A stretch of DNA of 64,000 bases from Lignipirellula cremea (GCF_007751035.1 NZ_CP036433.1:8909001-8973000); one strand, 5' to 3'. Counted from the stretch's first letter, positions 53,074 to 61,911 are shown. Made by a program: numbers and translations. The notes: generated by a model from the sequence alone, not told the origin.

Positions 53074-53637
53074 TTACATGCCCGAGGCAAACTGGGCCGC
53101 GTTCGGACGCAGTCGCCGCAGTCGGATTAACGCCGACTGCAGGTTCCCGTCGAGGTACGCGCGATGCTGCGGCAGCACCGAAACCAGCGCCTGATGAACG
53201 GCCGTTGCCTGCCGGCCCGGGTGCAGCCGGTCTTGCTCCGCCGCGTTGCGATCCTGGGCGATCCAATGCACGTGACCGTGCGGATTCGTTTGTGTCAGCC
53301 GCTCACGCCAGAAGCCCTCGGTGGGCGAATATGCTTCTGCACGAGCCAGATAAAGCGTGAAATGGCGCACCTGGAGCGCGCACGCGTTACACGCCGCATA
53401 CCCGCCTGCTTTCCGATCCGACTCGGTAACGCATAGCTGGCGAACGTCAACCTGCGTCCCCCCAATCTGCCTGACCAGATCCGCGTCCTGTGCGCTGACA
53501 ACCACAACCAGGGCGCGTGAACCTGCCTCAAAAGTCTGGGCCGAAAGTCCCGGGGCGCCGGCGATGGAGAAAAGCAGAACGCCCATAACGATGGCCGCGC
53601 ACAAGGGCGCAGACCGTCTCCCGTTGAATCCTGTCAT
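53074..53637 (-). CDS. Short ZnuA-like exported protein
   Basis: 187 aa with signal peptide (LCAAIVMGVLLFSIAGAPGL, cleaved near SAQ). The start of the mature chain, RALVVVVSAQDADLVRQIGG and TQVDVRQL, resembles the first strand/helix of ZnuA-type metal-binding proteins, and NPHGHVHWIAQDRNA with PQHRAYLDGNLQSALIRL resembles the middle PH-x-W-x-D block and linker helix. The usual second lobe is missing, as are an ABC permease and ATPase. A CNAC pair and His residues could bind metal. Reading as a reduced zinc-binding protein is an inference; it may be an unrelated small protein. Confidence 0.5.
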   Translation of the reverse strand: MTGFNGRRSAPLCAAIVMGVLLFSIAGAPGLSAQTFEAGSRALVVVVSAQDADLVRQIGGTQVDVRQLCVTESDRKAGGYAACNACALQVRHFTLYLARAEAYSPTEGFWRERLTQTNPHGHVHWIAQDRNAAEQDRLHPGRQATAVHQALVSVLPQHRAYLDGNLQSALIRLRRLRPNAAQFASGM

Positions 53638-53983
53638 GACGGTAAACTCCTAAGTATTCAAAAAGACGCCAGCCGCCAGAACCGCGGTTTCGCAGCTGGC
53701 CGCCTCGGTCGCGAAGAAACAAAACACCTTGTTTTGGAAACAGCCGCTGGCGAGCCTGGGAACCGAGGGGAACCCGCCGAACGGGTCAGACCTTGCCAGC
53801 TCCAGGACACCGCGCAGGGGCGCCTGCATCTGCCGCCGCAACACGCGACGACGACGAGAATCGTTGACAGCTCTCGGACAGGCGGCAGCCATCACGCCGG
53901 CCGCCTGGAGTCAAACGCACGCACCTTCTGCGCAGGGCGCAGACGCCGTGAACGCCTTGAGAAGAGAGGGAAGCTTTGCCTGG
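53638..53983. other. Intergenic before the ZnuA-like gene, with hairpin
   Basis: About 345 bases. A perfect hairpin CAAAACA-CCT-TGTTTTG at 53720-53736 is followed on the minus strand by TTTC, so it could be a weak terminator or leader hairpin. Short plus-strand frames here look random. No other feature seen. Confidence 0.4.
53720..53736 (-). terminator. Short A/T-rich hairpin
   Basis: Seven-base perfect stem with a three-base loop; minus-strand reading ends in TTTTGTTTCTTC. It lies 248 bases after the stop of the Cys/His-rich gene and 83 bases before the ZnuA-like start, so it could attenuate read-through between them. Confidence 0.4.
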
Positions 53984-54412
53984 TTAAACCTCAGGCGGAG
54001 CGCGCGGCCGGAATCCCGTAACGCCCGGAGCAAGCCAGGCCTGACGTACGACGATCTCCACCGACGGGCATAGCGCAACCGAAGCTTCGATCGTGAAAGT
54101 CGGGGGCGATTCGTGCGCCTGACCAAGGACCTGGCAGACCCGGCAGTTTGAGGAATCGTGCCGACGACCTTCTCGCGGCGATTCCTGGTTCGACTTGCCA
54201 GCCGTCTGACGATCATCCGCGATCATCCCGTGACGGCGACCACAAGCACCATGCGTATGGCAGTGACCACAAGCGTTATGCGTATGGCTATGGCTGCTAC
54301 TGCAGCAGGAGCCTGCCGTGCACAGTCGCAAATGGACTGCCTGCCCGCCCACCGTCTGGGCGACATAAAACGCCAACACGGCGGCTGCAGCCAATTGTCG
54401 GGGAAAGCGCAT
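53984..54412 (-). CDS. Cys/His-rich secreted small protein, paralogue 2
   Basis: 142 aa. Signal peptide MRFPRQLAAAAVLAFYVAQT. The mature part GGQAVHLRLCTAGSCCSSSH is followed by SHTHNACGHCHTHGACGRRH, then SNCRVCQVLGQAHESPPTFT and the RAPPEV tail. It clearly matches the gene at 32675-33109: the signal, the GGQAxHLxLC start, the CxVCQV core and the RAPP end. Histidine and cysteine spacing suits a metal-binding protein. Start fixed by the homologue and by the conserved leader. It heads the minus-strand block (ZnuA-like, CobW, DUF58, transglutaminase-like, MoxR, lipoprotein, permease). Confidence 0.8.
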   Translation of the reverse strand: MRFPRQLAAAAVLAFYVAQTVGGQAVHLRLCTAGSCCSSSHSHTHNACGHCHTHGACGRRHGMIADDRQTAGKSNQESPREGRRHDSSNCRVCQVLGQAHESPPTFTIEASVALCPSVEIVVRQAWLAPGVTGFRPRAPPEV

Positions 54413-54764
54413 AGCGCACGCTTTTGAAGAGATGGAATTGAATTTTTCAGGGGCCCGACCAGTCCCGAAGCAGACAATATGATTGTTACCAAGGAAACGG
54501 TCAATAGGCGCAGACTGCATTTGCAAGTTAATTGCAAATGATGTGATTATGAATTTAGATTCATGGAGCCGCCGCCAGTAAGGCTCCATTTTTGAATCGT
54601 CGTCGGGGGCAGGAGGTCCTTTTTTGGACATCCTGGACGAATCGGGCAAACTTTCCTGATCGAACTCTTTGGAATAACCGATGCAACTGTTACTGGTTGG
54701 GCCTCGCACGTGGGTGGTCGCAGGATGCGTCGCCTTTGCCGCAATTTTCGTGTGAGGGAATTCG
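54413..54764. promoter_or_regulatory. Divergent region between Cys/His-rich gene and secretin
   Basis: About 350 bases. Contains the palindrome copy 2 and, on the minus side, a leader similar to that of paralogue 1. The secretin promoter should be on the plus side; no clear box recognised. Confidence 0.5.
54518..54540 (-). promoter_or_regulatory. 23-bp palindromic operator, copy 2
   Basis: CATTTGCAA-N5-TTGCAAATG, identical base for base (minus strand) to copy 1 at 32549. It is 105 bases upstream of the start at 54412, versus 103 for copy 1. Two identical long palindromes at the same distance from two paralogues argue for a functional operator or for a duplicated leader, or both. Confidence 0.75.
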
Positions 54765-56843
54765 ATGGATGAATCTGGCATCAGGTTCCATTTTCGACTG
54801 CGAGAACAGTACATCTGTCTCGTGGTCTGTACCGCCGCCTTCTGGGCAGTTGTACGGCCGGCGCAAGGGCAAAACGCCGGATCGTCGCCGTGGAACGCTC
54901 CCCAATCGACGCTCACACCCGCCTTTTCTCCGGGCGCATTCCCAGGCGGAAATCCGCGTGTTCGCAGCCTCCCTTCCACGGCGCACTTTCCGATGCGCGT
55001 CGCTCAAGGCCCGATCGAGCAGCGACCTGCCCAGCCATTTCCTCCCCAGGACGGTCCCGCTGAAATTGCGCCCCGCACCCAGCTCCCTGCGGCAGGCGCC
55101 GCGCAGGATCCCAGTCGCTTGTCCCAGCTGCCAGGTCTTCCCGCAGGCTTCGCGGATCCGCCGCAGCGTCCCGAACTGCAACGCGAGTACGGCCGCTTCG
55201 TCGAGCGCACGATTGATCCCGAAGTGACGCTCGACCTGATCGTAGGACGGCCTCGCATTCTGGCGTTCAAAGAAACACCCACACGGATCTATCTGGCTCA
55301 GGATTCGATTGCCTCGTACGATATTATCTCGGGAAACGAGATTTCCATCATTGGCGTTGCACCGGGCCGCACCGTTCTGACTCTCTGGGTCAACGACCCC
55401 GACCGGCCAGGCCAGCAGCGCATCCTGAGCTACCTTCTGCGCGTCTCCCAGGACGCGGGCTATAAAGTGCGACTGGAAGCCGCGTTCCAGGCGTTAGAAA
55501 AGGAAATCAACCGTGACTTTCCTGACAGCGTGGTGAAACTATCATTGATCGGCGACCAGGTCGTAGTCCGCGGCCAGGCCAAGGATGTTATCGAGGCGGC
55601 TCACATTTTGAAAATCGTGGCCGAACACGCGCCGCCCAGCCGCCGCCAAACCCGCGAGCAACCCACCAATCTGTCGATCAGCCAGACAGCCTACTCGCCC
55701 CAGGGCGTACTGCAGACGAACGAAGAACTGGGCCTTACCCTCGATCGACTGGCCGCCGTGGCGGGTCTGGAAGGCGACGCCAACATTGTGAATCTGCTGA
55801 CCATTCCCGGCGAACAACAGGTCATGCTGCGCGTAACGGTCGCCGAGGTGAATCGCAGCGCACTGCGGTCCATCGGCGCGAATATGCGAATCGGCGGCAG
55901 CGGCGGAGTCGGCTTTGACTCGACCTTCCCGCCACGCGTGGGCGATCTGGTCGACACCTCGCTGATGGTGCTCGAAGGCGGCACGCTGGCCGTCGCTCGG
56001 GGAGACTTTCGCTTGACGATCGACGCGCTCAAACGGCAAAATTTGGCGCGTACGCTGGCGGAGCCGAACCTTGTCACTTTGCATGGTCGGCCGGCCAGCT
56101 TTCAGGCCGGCGGACAGTTCCCGGTCCCGTCCGCTGCTGTCGGATTCGGCTCCGCAGCCCAGGGAGTCGAGTTCGTCCCCTTTGGAGTGCAACTTCAGTT
56201 TGTGCCATTCATCGTGGATCGGGATAAGATCCGCTTGAATATCGCAGCCGACATCAGCACGACCGATGAAGCAACGGGAGCCAATGTTGGGGGAACCCAG
56301 GTGCCCGGCCTGACGACGCGAAACTTCCAGAACACCGTGGAACTGCGCGAAGGACAAACGCTGGCTGTCGCCGGCCTGATTCAAACCAACTTTGGAGCGA
56401 ACAGTTCCCGCGTACCCGGACTTGGCGATTTGCCTTATATCGGTCGCTTGTTCAAGAGCGACTCCACCAGCGCCGACGAACAGGAACTGGTGATTCTGAT
56501 TACGCCGGAATTAGTGCATCCGGTCGATCCAGAGGTTTGCCTTTCGCTCCCGGGCTCCGATGTGTTTGAACCTGGCGATATTGAGTTCTACATCAAAGGC
56601 TATATGGAAAGCCGCAGAACGCAGGACTTCCAAAGCCCCGTCCGCACCGACTGGGCCCGTTTACAGCGTTACCGGCATTGCGAGGATCTGTACATCCTGG
56701 GGCCCAGCGGCCACAGCTATGGGGCTCGAGAGCAGGCGATATTTGGCGGCTTCTCCCACGGAGAAGGGCTGGCTCCCGCCATGCTCGAGAACGAGAGACC
56801 AGCGTCCCCGGAAGAATTGCCCACGCCCCGCCCCGCCCACTAG
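54765..56843 (+). CDS. rcpA: Tad secretin, RcpA/CpaC
   Basis: Outer-membrane secretin of 692 aa through which the Flp pilus passes. A signal-like hydrophobic stretch lies near residues 17-33 (ICLVVCTAAFWAVV), then a Pro-rich linker (to about 130), a pilus-secretin N-domain (RPRILAFKETPTRIYLAQDS and ISIIGVAPGRTVLTLWVNDP), a BON-like region (LSLIGDQVVVRGQAKDVIEA) and the secretin barrel (AGGQFPVPSAAVGFG, GVQLQFVPFIVDRDKIRLNI, GTQVPGLTTRNFQNTVELRE, VPGLGDLPYIGRLFKSD, ELVILITPELVHP). Starts a three-gene operon and belongs functionally to the Tad genes 10 kb to the left. Confidence 0.93.
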   Translation: MDESGIRFHFRLREQYICLVVCTAAFWAVVRPAQGQNAGSSPWNAPQSTLTPAFSPGAFPGGNPRVRSLPSTAHFPMRVAQGPIEQRPAQPFPPQDGPAEIAPRTQLPAAGAAQDPSRLSQLPGLPAGFADPPQRPELQREYGRFVERTIDPEVTLDLIVGRPRILAFKETPTRIYLAQDSIASYDIISGNEISIIGVAPGRTVLTLWVNDPDRPGQQRILSYLLRVSQDAGYKVRLEAAFQALEKEINRDFPDSVVKLSLIGDQVVVRGQAKDVIEAAHILKIVAEHAPPSRRQTREQPTNLSISQTAYSPQGVLQTNEELGLTLDRLAAVAGLEGDANIVNLLTIPGEQQVMLRVTVAEVNRSALRSIGANMRIGGSGGVGFDSTFPPRVGDLVDTSLMVLEGGTLAVARGDFRLTIDALKRQNLARTLAEPNLVTLHGRPASFQAGGQFPVPSAAVGFGSAAQGVEFVPFGVQLQFVPFIVDRDKIRLNIAADISTTDEATGANVGGTQVPGLTTRNFQNTVELREGQTLAVAGLIQTNFGANSSRVPGLGDLPYIGRLFKSDSTSADEQELVILITPELVHPVDPEVCLSLPGSDVFEPGDIEFYIKGYMESRRTQDFQSPVRTDWARLQRYRHCEDLYILGPSGHSYGAREQAIFGGFSHGEGLAPAMLENERPASPEELPTPRPAH

Positions 56844-56867
56844 TCGCTTTTGGTTGGTTAAATCTCC

Positions 56868-57431
56868 ATGAAATCATTCCTGCCCTTCCCTGTGATCCTG
56901 GTGTGCGCCGTCTTCCTGGCTTCGCCGGGATGCAGCTCCTGCAGCGGCTGGCCGTTCCAGGATAAGTGCGCTGACATTCCTCCCGGCGCCATTCCACAAA
57001 CCGGCGCGCATGTGGCCGGCTGGCAATCCGCGCAAGCGGCCTTGGCCGAACGCGACGACTTGGTCGTCTACCAGTATGAATGGATCGGCGAAACCGCCGA
57101 GCTCGGGCCGTTCGGAAGCCGGCACGTTGACGAACTGATGCACCGCTGTCTGAACGTGGAGCCTGGTGCGATCATTCTTGAGCCGTCCGGCGTTGTCTCG
57201 ATCGATGTCGCACGACAAAGCACCCTGATCGCCCGACTCGCATCGCACGGCGTTCCCGATGCCGAGTCGCGAGTTCTGCTCGGCTACAGCAAGGCCGAAG
57301 GACTCTACGGGCAGGAAGCGCTCCCCTTGAGCGCCGGCTATCTGCGTTCCGGATCGCGAACAGGCAACGGTCTTGGCGGCGGGAGTTTCGGCGGCGGCGG
57401 CCGTGGCTCCCAGAGAGGAGGAACCTACTAG
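56868..57431 (+). CDS. Lipoprotein, Tad-associated, unknown
   Basis: 187 aa. Lipobox-like VFLASPGC at residues 15-22 (MKSFLPFPVILVCAV before it), then SSCSGWPFQDKCADIPPGAI. The middle reads WQSAQAALAERDDLVVYQYE and LGPFGSRHVDELMHRCLNVE. The C-terminus is Gly/Ser-rich (GNGLGGGSFGGGGRGSQRGG). Lies 24 bases after the secretin gene and ends one base into the tadD start, so it is part of the outer-membrane sub-operon. It may be the secretin pilotin, by position. Confidence 0.75.
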   Translation: MKSFLPFPVILVCAVFLASPGCSSCSGWPFQDKCADIPPGAIPQTGAHVAGWQSAQAALAERDDLVVYQYEWIGETAELGPFGSRHVDELMHRCLNVEPGAIILEPSGVVSIDVARQSTLIARLASHGVPDAESRVLLGYSKAEGLYGQEALPLSAGYLRSGSRTGNGLGGGSFGGGGRGSQRGGTY

Positions 57432-58228
57432 TGCGAACCTTTCCCCCGCTTGCGGATCGGCCCAGGAAACTGCCCAGACGGACGGTTCTGGCCAACTGCG
57501 GAATCTGCCTGCTCGCCATAACGTGCGGCGGCTGCACCACCTTCCAGGACATGAGCAAGTGGAGCTGGAAGCCCGCCCCGCCTGCTGCCGACGCGGAAAC
57601 CTTCACCCGGGATCAGGCCGCAATTGCCGTGACCAAGGGGGAGTCAGCCGAGCAGCTCGGCAATACGGACGAAGCGATACGCTATTTCGAGCAGGCCCGA
57701 TCACTCGACCCCCAGTGGAATCACCTCAGTCGCCGATTGGCGGTGCTGTACGACCAGCGCGGCGACAGTGAGAAGGCACGAGCCGCCTACCACCAGGCGC
57801 TCGAACTTCAGCCCCGCGACCCGGAACTGCTGAATGACCTGGGCGTTTACTATCTGCATCGAGAGCGCTGGTCGGAAGCCGAAGCCTGGCTCCGGCGCGC
57901 GCTCGCAGCCCAGCCCGATCATCAAAGGGCGACCAACAACCTGGCCATGTCGCTGGCGATGCAAGGACGTCTGCAGGAAAGCTACGACGCCTTCTCCAAG
58001 GTTGTCGGCCCTGCCGCAGCCTATTCCAATCTCGGCGTTCTCCTTACTCGCCAGGGACGAACCGCAGAAGCTCGCGACCATTTCCAGCGCGCCCTGGCGC
58101 TAGAAAACACCCTGCACCCTGCGAACGAGTTCCTCAGTCTCCTGGATCGCCCCGCCACGCCAGCCTCCCCCGCGCCGCTGGAAACCAGCGTCCAGCCAGT
58201 TGCCTACCAACGCGCAACAGGACGTTAG
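57431..58228 (+). CDS. tadD: TadD-type TPR lipoprotein
   Basis: 265 aa with a GTG start at 57431 sharing a base with the previous stop (TAGTG). Lipobox LLAITCGGC near residues 25-33. Four or so tetratricopeptide repeats: LGNTDEAIRYFEQARSLDPQ, RGDSEKARAAYHQALELQPR, RERWSEAEAWLRRALAAQPD, and QGRTAEARDHFQRALALEN. TadD proteins are outer-membrane lipoproteins thought to help secretin assembly or stability. Confidence 0.88.
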   Translation: MRTFPPLADRPRKLPRRTVLANCGICLLAITCGGCTTFQDMSKWSWKPAPPAADAETFTRDQAAIAVTKGESAEQLGNTDEAIRYFEQARSLDPQWNHLSRRLAVLYDQRGDSEKARAAYHQALELQPRDPELLNDLGVYYLHRERWSEAEAWLRRALAAQPDHQRATNNLAMSLAMQGRLQESYDAFSKVVGPAAAYSNLGVLLTRQGRTAEARDHFQRALALENTLHPANEFLSLLDRPATPASPAPLETSVQPVAYQRATGR

Positions 58229-58786
58229 TCCTTCAATGGATTCAGTCACTCGTTGTTGCGACCGAAAGATCGCAGCCGCAGGAAAGCTGTTCGCCAATCG
58301 TTAATCGCTGCCTGAATATCCGACAGCAAAGACTTTTGAGCCCGACAAGATCGCGCCTGATGGATAAAGAAAAACACCCAGGCGGCCCGGCTTTCAGGCG
58401 GCCCGGCTGGGATTGAATTTCAGGAGCGGCGATTCGTGGCGACAGCGTCTGCCGCGGGAGCGGCCGACGTTGTAGCCTTGGCGACTGCCGGTGCGCTTGC
58501 CGGTGTTATAGATCTTCAGTCCCAGGATGTGCTGGTAAAGTTCTTTGTCTTGCATGGGTAGTCTCCTCCGCCGACAATCTTACCAAACCCACGATAATCC
58601 CGGATGGACCAAATTTGGTCACCACCTCACGGCGTCTCGCATATCCATCGGCACATGGTTTGCAGGGTTATCTACCCGCCAGCGCGGATGACATAAACTA
58701 ACGGTTTGCTCATATTTCGCTGGCCACATTGTGCGTAATCGCACAGGTGTCGTATTCTGCACGTTTCTCAAAAACTGGCTGATCAT
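58229..58786. other. Intergenic, mostly non-coding
   Basis: About 560 bases. It contains the short minus-strand remnant described next and a tandem GC-rich unit GGCGGCCCGGCT at 58381-58392 and 58397-58408. Otherwise I see no gene. Confidence 0.4.
58394..58555 (-). pseudogene. Possible ISL3-type transposase 5' remnant
   Basis: From an ATG at 58555 the minus strand reads MQDKELYQHILGL, close to the start of ISL3-family transposases (LYxxILG). The next 40 residues (KIYNTGKRTGSRQGYNVGRS) do not match the family, so only the first 13 codons are suggestive. The ribosome site GGAGGAGAC upstream is good. It may be a small gene or a recombined stump. Confidence 0.3.
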
Positions 58787-59269
58787 ATGAAACCGATTAT
58801 TTCCGTCGTCCTGTTGAGTTTGGCAAGCGTGTTCTTTGCGCCTCATCGGTCCTATGAAACGTTACCGAACCAATCCAAACCTGCGCCTTCGCAACTACCT
58901 GCGCCTTCGCAACTAACAGTACAGAGTACAAAGAAGCCTGATCAAAACGACGACGCTGCGCGTCGCGACTTCATGCGGAGCAAATTAATGTATTCGCAGA
59001 ACATTCTAGAAGGCCTCACGACAAACGATTTTGACGAGATTCAAGCCGCTGTTCGCGAGTTGCAGCGTGTGACTTCCGGCGAGAAGTGGCTCATCGTGGA
59101 CGCCAAAGAGTACCGCCAACATACAGCAGACTTTGAGAGGTCGCTGCAGCGACTTCAGGAAGCGGCCGCAACCAAGAGCATCGACGCCGCGGCTTTACGA
59201 TTTCACGAAATGTCGTTGCGTTGCATCGACTGCCACAAGCATGTTCGCAAGGCTAATTATGAACTGTGA
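58787..59269 (+). CDS. Small c-type cytochrome, cytochrome c'/c556-like
   Basis: 160 aa, exported (MKPIISVVLLSLASVFFAP). A tandem APSQLPAPSQL repeat follows the signal. The rest is a helical bundle (FMRSKLMYSQNILEGLTTND, EIQAAVRELQRVTSGE, ADFERSLQRLQEAAATKSID) ending in the heme site RCIDCHKHVRKANYEL, CxxCH about 12 residues from the C-terminus. This helix-bundle-plus-terminal-heme layout is that of cytochrome c'/c556. A single-gene unit. Redox or gas-binding role is possible; partner unknown. Confidence 0.82.
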   Translation: MKPIISVVLLSLASVFFAPHRSYETLPNQSKPAPSQLPAPSQLTVQSTKKPDQNDDAARRDFMRSKLMYSQNILEGLTTNDFDEIQAAVRELQRVTSGEKWLIVDAKEYRQHTADFERSLQRLQEAAATKSIDAAALRFHEMSLRCIDCHKHVRKANYEL

Positions 59270-59479
59270 TGATTATCGACTCGAACAGGCGGGAATTCCG
59301 TCGGAGTGTTCCCAACGCCACACACAACGTCCAAGCCCAAACAACGTCCCCACCAGCTCCTCATCACCCACCGCCACATGCATAATACCCGCTAGTGCTT
59401 TCGGGGCCAAATGGCGACCGCAATGGCTTGGCCCGGCGTGCCGACAACGCACCGTCGGCCTATAATCTGCAACGCACCT

Positions 59480-60450
59480 CGGGAAACCGGATCTGTTCAA
59501 TCAAACGTGCTGGGCGATGATCCGGCTCGTTTCGAAAGGCCTTTCTTATTTCGGGGATCTCTCCTACCGCCGGATGGCGAGTTGTACTGTCTTGTAGAAG
59601 TTCGCGACGAAATCCGGCTGTTTTTGTCTTCAATCCTGACGATAGCAAACTGCTCTGGTCCCAGCAGCTCGTGTTGGCTGATCCAAAGTGAGTCTGTCTC
59701 CTATTGCGTCACACCGGCAGGATCAGCCTTCGTTTACAGATGGGATCTTGATATGCCCGACGGGCGCGGGCGCCTTGGTCGCCATCGACCTGTCTACTCG
59801 CAGCCTGCTGTGGGCCTTCGAATACCCCGCGACACAGGTCACTCAGTTCGCTCGACCGACGCTCGTTGCGGGCGCCAGTTGGGCGGATTCGTGTGCTGTG
59901 ATCTCCAGTTGACGCGTGGTCATCAGCCCGGCCGAGCCTTGGCAAATGCACTGCCTGGACCTGGCGAATGGAAGCTGCCAGTGCTCGCTCGACCGCGGCA
60001 ATCTGGCATTTCTCGCCTGCGTGGATTGCGGCCTGGCGATCGCTGTTGGCAGCCGGCAGTTGACGGCAATCGAACTGACGATGGGGAAAGTCGCCGCCGG
60101 CTGGCCGCTTAAGTTGCCCGTGGACAGCTTGCCGAGCGAACGAGGCTATTTCGGCGAGGGGCACTACTACTTGCCGTTGAATGGCGGAGCGAAGCGGCGT
60201 CGATCCAGTTTGACCCGCCCGCGATCGTCCACCGCTCGCAATGTCCTGGCGGAACCATTCCTGGCAACTTGATTCGCCACCGCGGACAGGTTCGGTCGCA
60301 AAACGTGGAATTGCTTGAGTCGCATTACCAATCGCAGCCGCTCCAGCCGAAACCTAACCGTTGCGACGCGCTACTTTTGTCGTGCCGTCCGGATATTCTC
60401 GCATCTCGCGCAGCCGATGTTCTGAATGCGACAGAGGATCGGAAACGCCT
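59480..60450 (+). pseudogene. PQQ-propeller planctomycete protein, broken by frameshifts
   Basis: Successive pieces of one propeller protein appear in different frames: RPFLFRGSLLPPDGELYCLV with EVRDEIRLF (59411 frame), PSFTDGILICPTGAGALVAI then DLSTRSLLWAFEYP (59688 frame), LDLANGSCQCSLDRGNLAFL, SERGYFGEGHYYLPL (59916 frame) and IRHRGQVRSQNVELLESHYQ (60269 frame). The order and spacing match the middle of known large PQQ/TPR proteins of this phylum. No start codon region is left. Clearly decayed. Confidence 0.7.
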
Positions 60451-60542
60451 CGTGGCGGGTGCGACGGTAACGCACGGAGGTGCGGCCGACCGCCTACGGT
60501 GAAAACACTCGGCCGAACGATAAATGCGGGCGCGCCGAGACT

Positions 60543-61871
60543 TCAGATACCCGCCAATGCACCTTCGCTATCGCCAAAGCGGTCGAGGTTCAGACCCATT
60601 CGTTGTGCCAACGCGAGATGGAGGTTGCACATCGGCGTCGGATCCGGTGCGGCCAGAAGCTTGTTCGGGGACAAGGTCCCTCCGCCCCTGCCTGCAAGGA
60701 GAATGGGTAAATTGCTGTGCAAGTGCTTGTTGCCTTCGCTGAGGCAACTGCCGTACAGCACCATCGAGTTGTCAAGCAAGGTCCCCTCCCCTTCGGTAAT
60801 GTTCCGTAGATGCTCCAGAAACCACGCAAACTGCTCAACGTAGAAGCGATCGATCTGGGCAATCTTCTCAAGCGTCGCTGGGTTGTTGCGATGATGGGAG
60901 AGTTGATGATGCGCCTCGCGAACGCCGATCTCGGAAAAGGCCCGATTGCTGCCGTCGTTGGCCAGCGTAAATGTCGCGACCCGCACGGCGTCGGTCTGAA
61001 ACGCCAAGGTACTCAGATCGAGCATCAGGCGAATGTGTTCTTGATAGGACTCGGGAATCCCGGCGGGTGAAAGGGCCGTCGGCGGTGCTTCGAGTGCTTG
61101 CTCGGCCCGTTCGATGCGACGTTCCGTTTCACGTAGCGCTGTGAAGTACTGGTCGAGCTTGCGTCGATCGACTTGCGGCAGGTTGCGTTGCAGCGACTTC
61201 GCATCGTCCAGGACGAAATCAAGCACACTACGTCGCAGCTGTTTTCGACCGGCGGCAAGAGCATCGTCAGCATCGGCCGTACCGAACAGTCGTTCGAACA
61301 CCGCGCGGGGATTTTGCTCGGCGGGAACCGGTCTGGTCGGTGAAGCCCATGAGAGATTGAACTGATAGGCGCAACTATAGCCCGAATCGCAACGGCCGGT
61401 TGTTCGCGCACCGTCGGTACTCAACTCAAGCGAAGGAAGTCGCGTGTGACGGCCGGTCTGTCGAGCGATCACCTGATCGATGGACGGCCCGTTGAGAATG
61501 TCGGAGCCGCCAGTTTTTTTCGGTCGGACGCCGGTCAAGTAGACCGCCGTGGAACGGGCATGATCGCCGCCGCCGTCCGTTCCCGGCGTGGCGTTCTCGT
61601 GATTCAAACCCGTGATGACGGTGATGTCGCGTTTTAGCGCTGACAGCGGGGCCAAGGTCGGTGAAAGTTGATAGTCGACCCCGGCTCCCGAACATTGCCA
61701 GGCGGCGACATTTACGCCATTGGGAACGTAGAGGAAAGCCAGGCGTCGTGGGGCATCGACGGGCTGCTCGGCGCCGCGAGCCGCGAACGATTCCAGCCAT
61801 GGCAAGCCCAGACAGACGCCGGTTGCACGGAGGAAGCAACGTCGGCTCAGTTGGGAAACGAATCGGCTCAT
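60543..61871 (-). CDS. DUF1552 protein, Tat-exported (second copy)
   Basis: About 442 aa. ATG at 61871 gives MSRFVSQLSRRCFLRATGVC, a twin-arginine signal (SRRCFLR), then LAFLYVPNGVNVAAW, VITGLNHENATPGTDGGGDH, SGYSCAYQFNLSWASPTRPV, HHRNNPATLEKIAQIDRFYV, and MVLYGSCLSEGNKHLHSNLP. This is a different subgroup from the DUF1552 protein at 19278: it has the CDSGYSCAYxxN block. Located just downstream of its PSD cytochrome partner, 40 bases after its stop. Confidence 0.9.
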   Translation of the reverse strand: MSRFVSQLSRRCFLRATGVCLGLPWLESFAARGAEQPVDAPRRLAFLYVPNGVNVAAWQCSGAGVDYQLSPTLAPLSALKRDITVITGLNHENATPGTDGGGDHARSTAVYLTGVRPKKTGGSDILNGPSIDQVIARQTGRHTRLPSLELSTDGARTTGRCDSGYSCAYQFNLSWASPTRPVPAEQNPRAVFERLFGTADADDALAAGRKQLRRSVLDFVLDDAKSLQRNLPQVDRRKLDQYFTALRETERRIERAEQALEAPPTALSPAGIPESYQEHIRLMLDLSTLAFQTDAVRVATFTLANDGSNRAFSEIGVREAHHQLSHHRNNPATLEKIAQIDRFYVEQFAWFLEHLRNITEGEGTLLDNSMVLYGSCLSEGNKHLHSNLPILLAGRGGGTLSPNKLLAAPDPTPMCNLHLALAQRMGLNLDRFGDSEGALAGI

Positions 61872-61911
61872 GGTTGATTTCTCCTCGGCTCTGTTTGACA
61901 AGTCGGAGTTT

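Noticed and set aside
53638-53983. Cobalamin riboswitch before the ZnuA-like/CobW genes
   Set aside because: I checked for the B12-box type core and did not recognise it; CobW here is of the zinc-chaperone kind.
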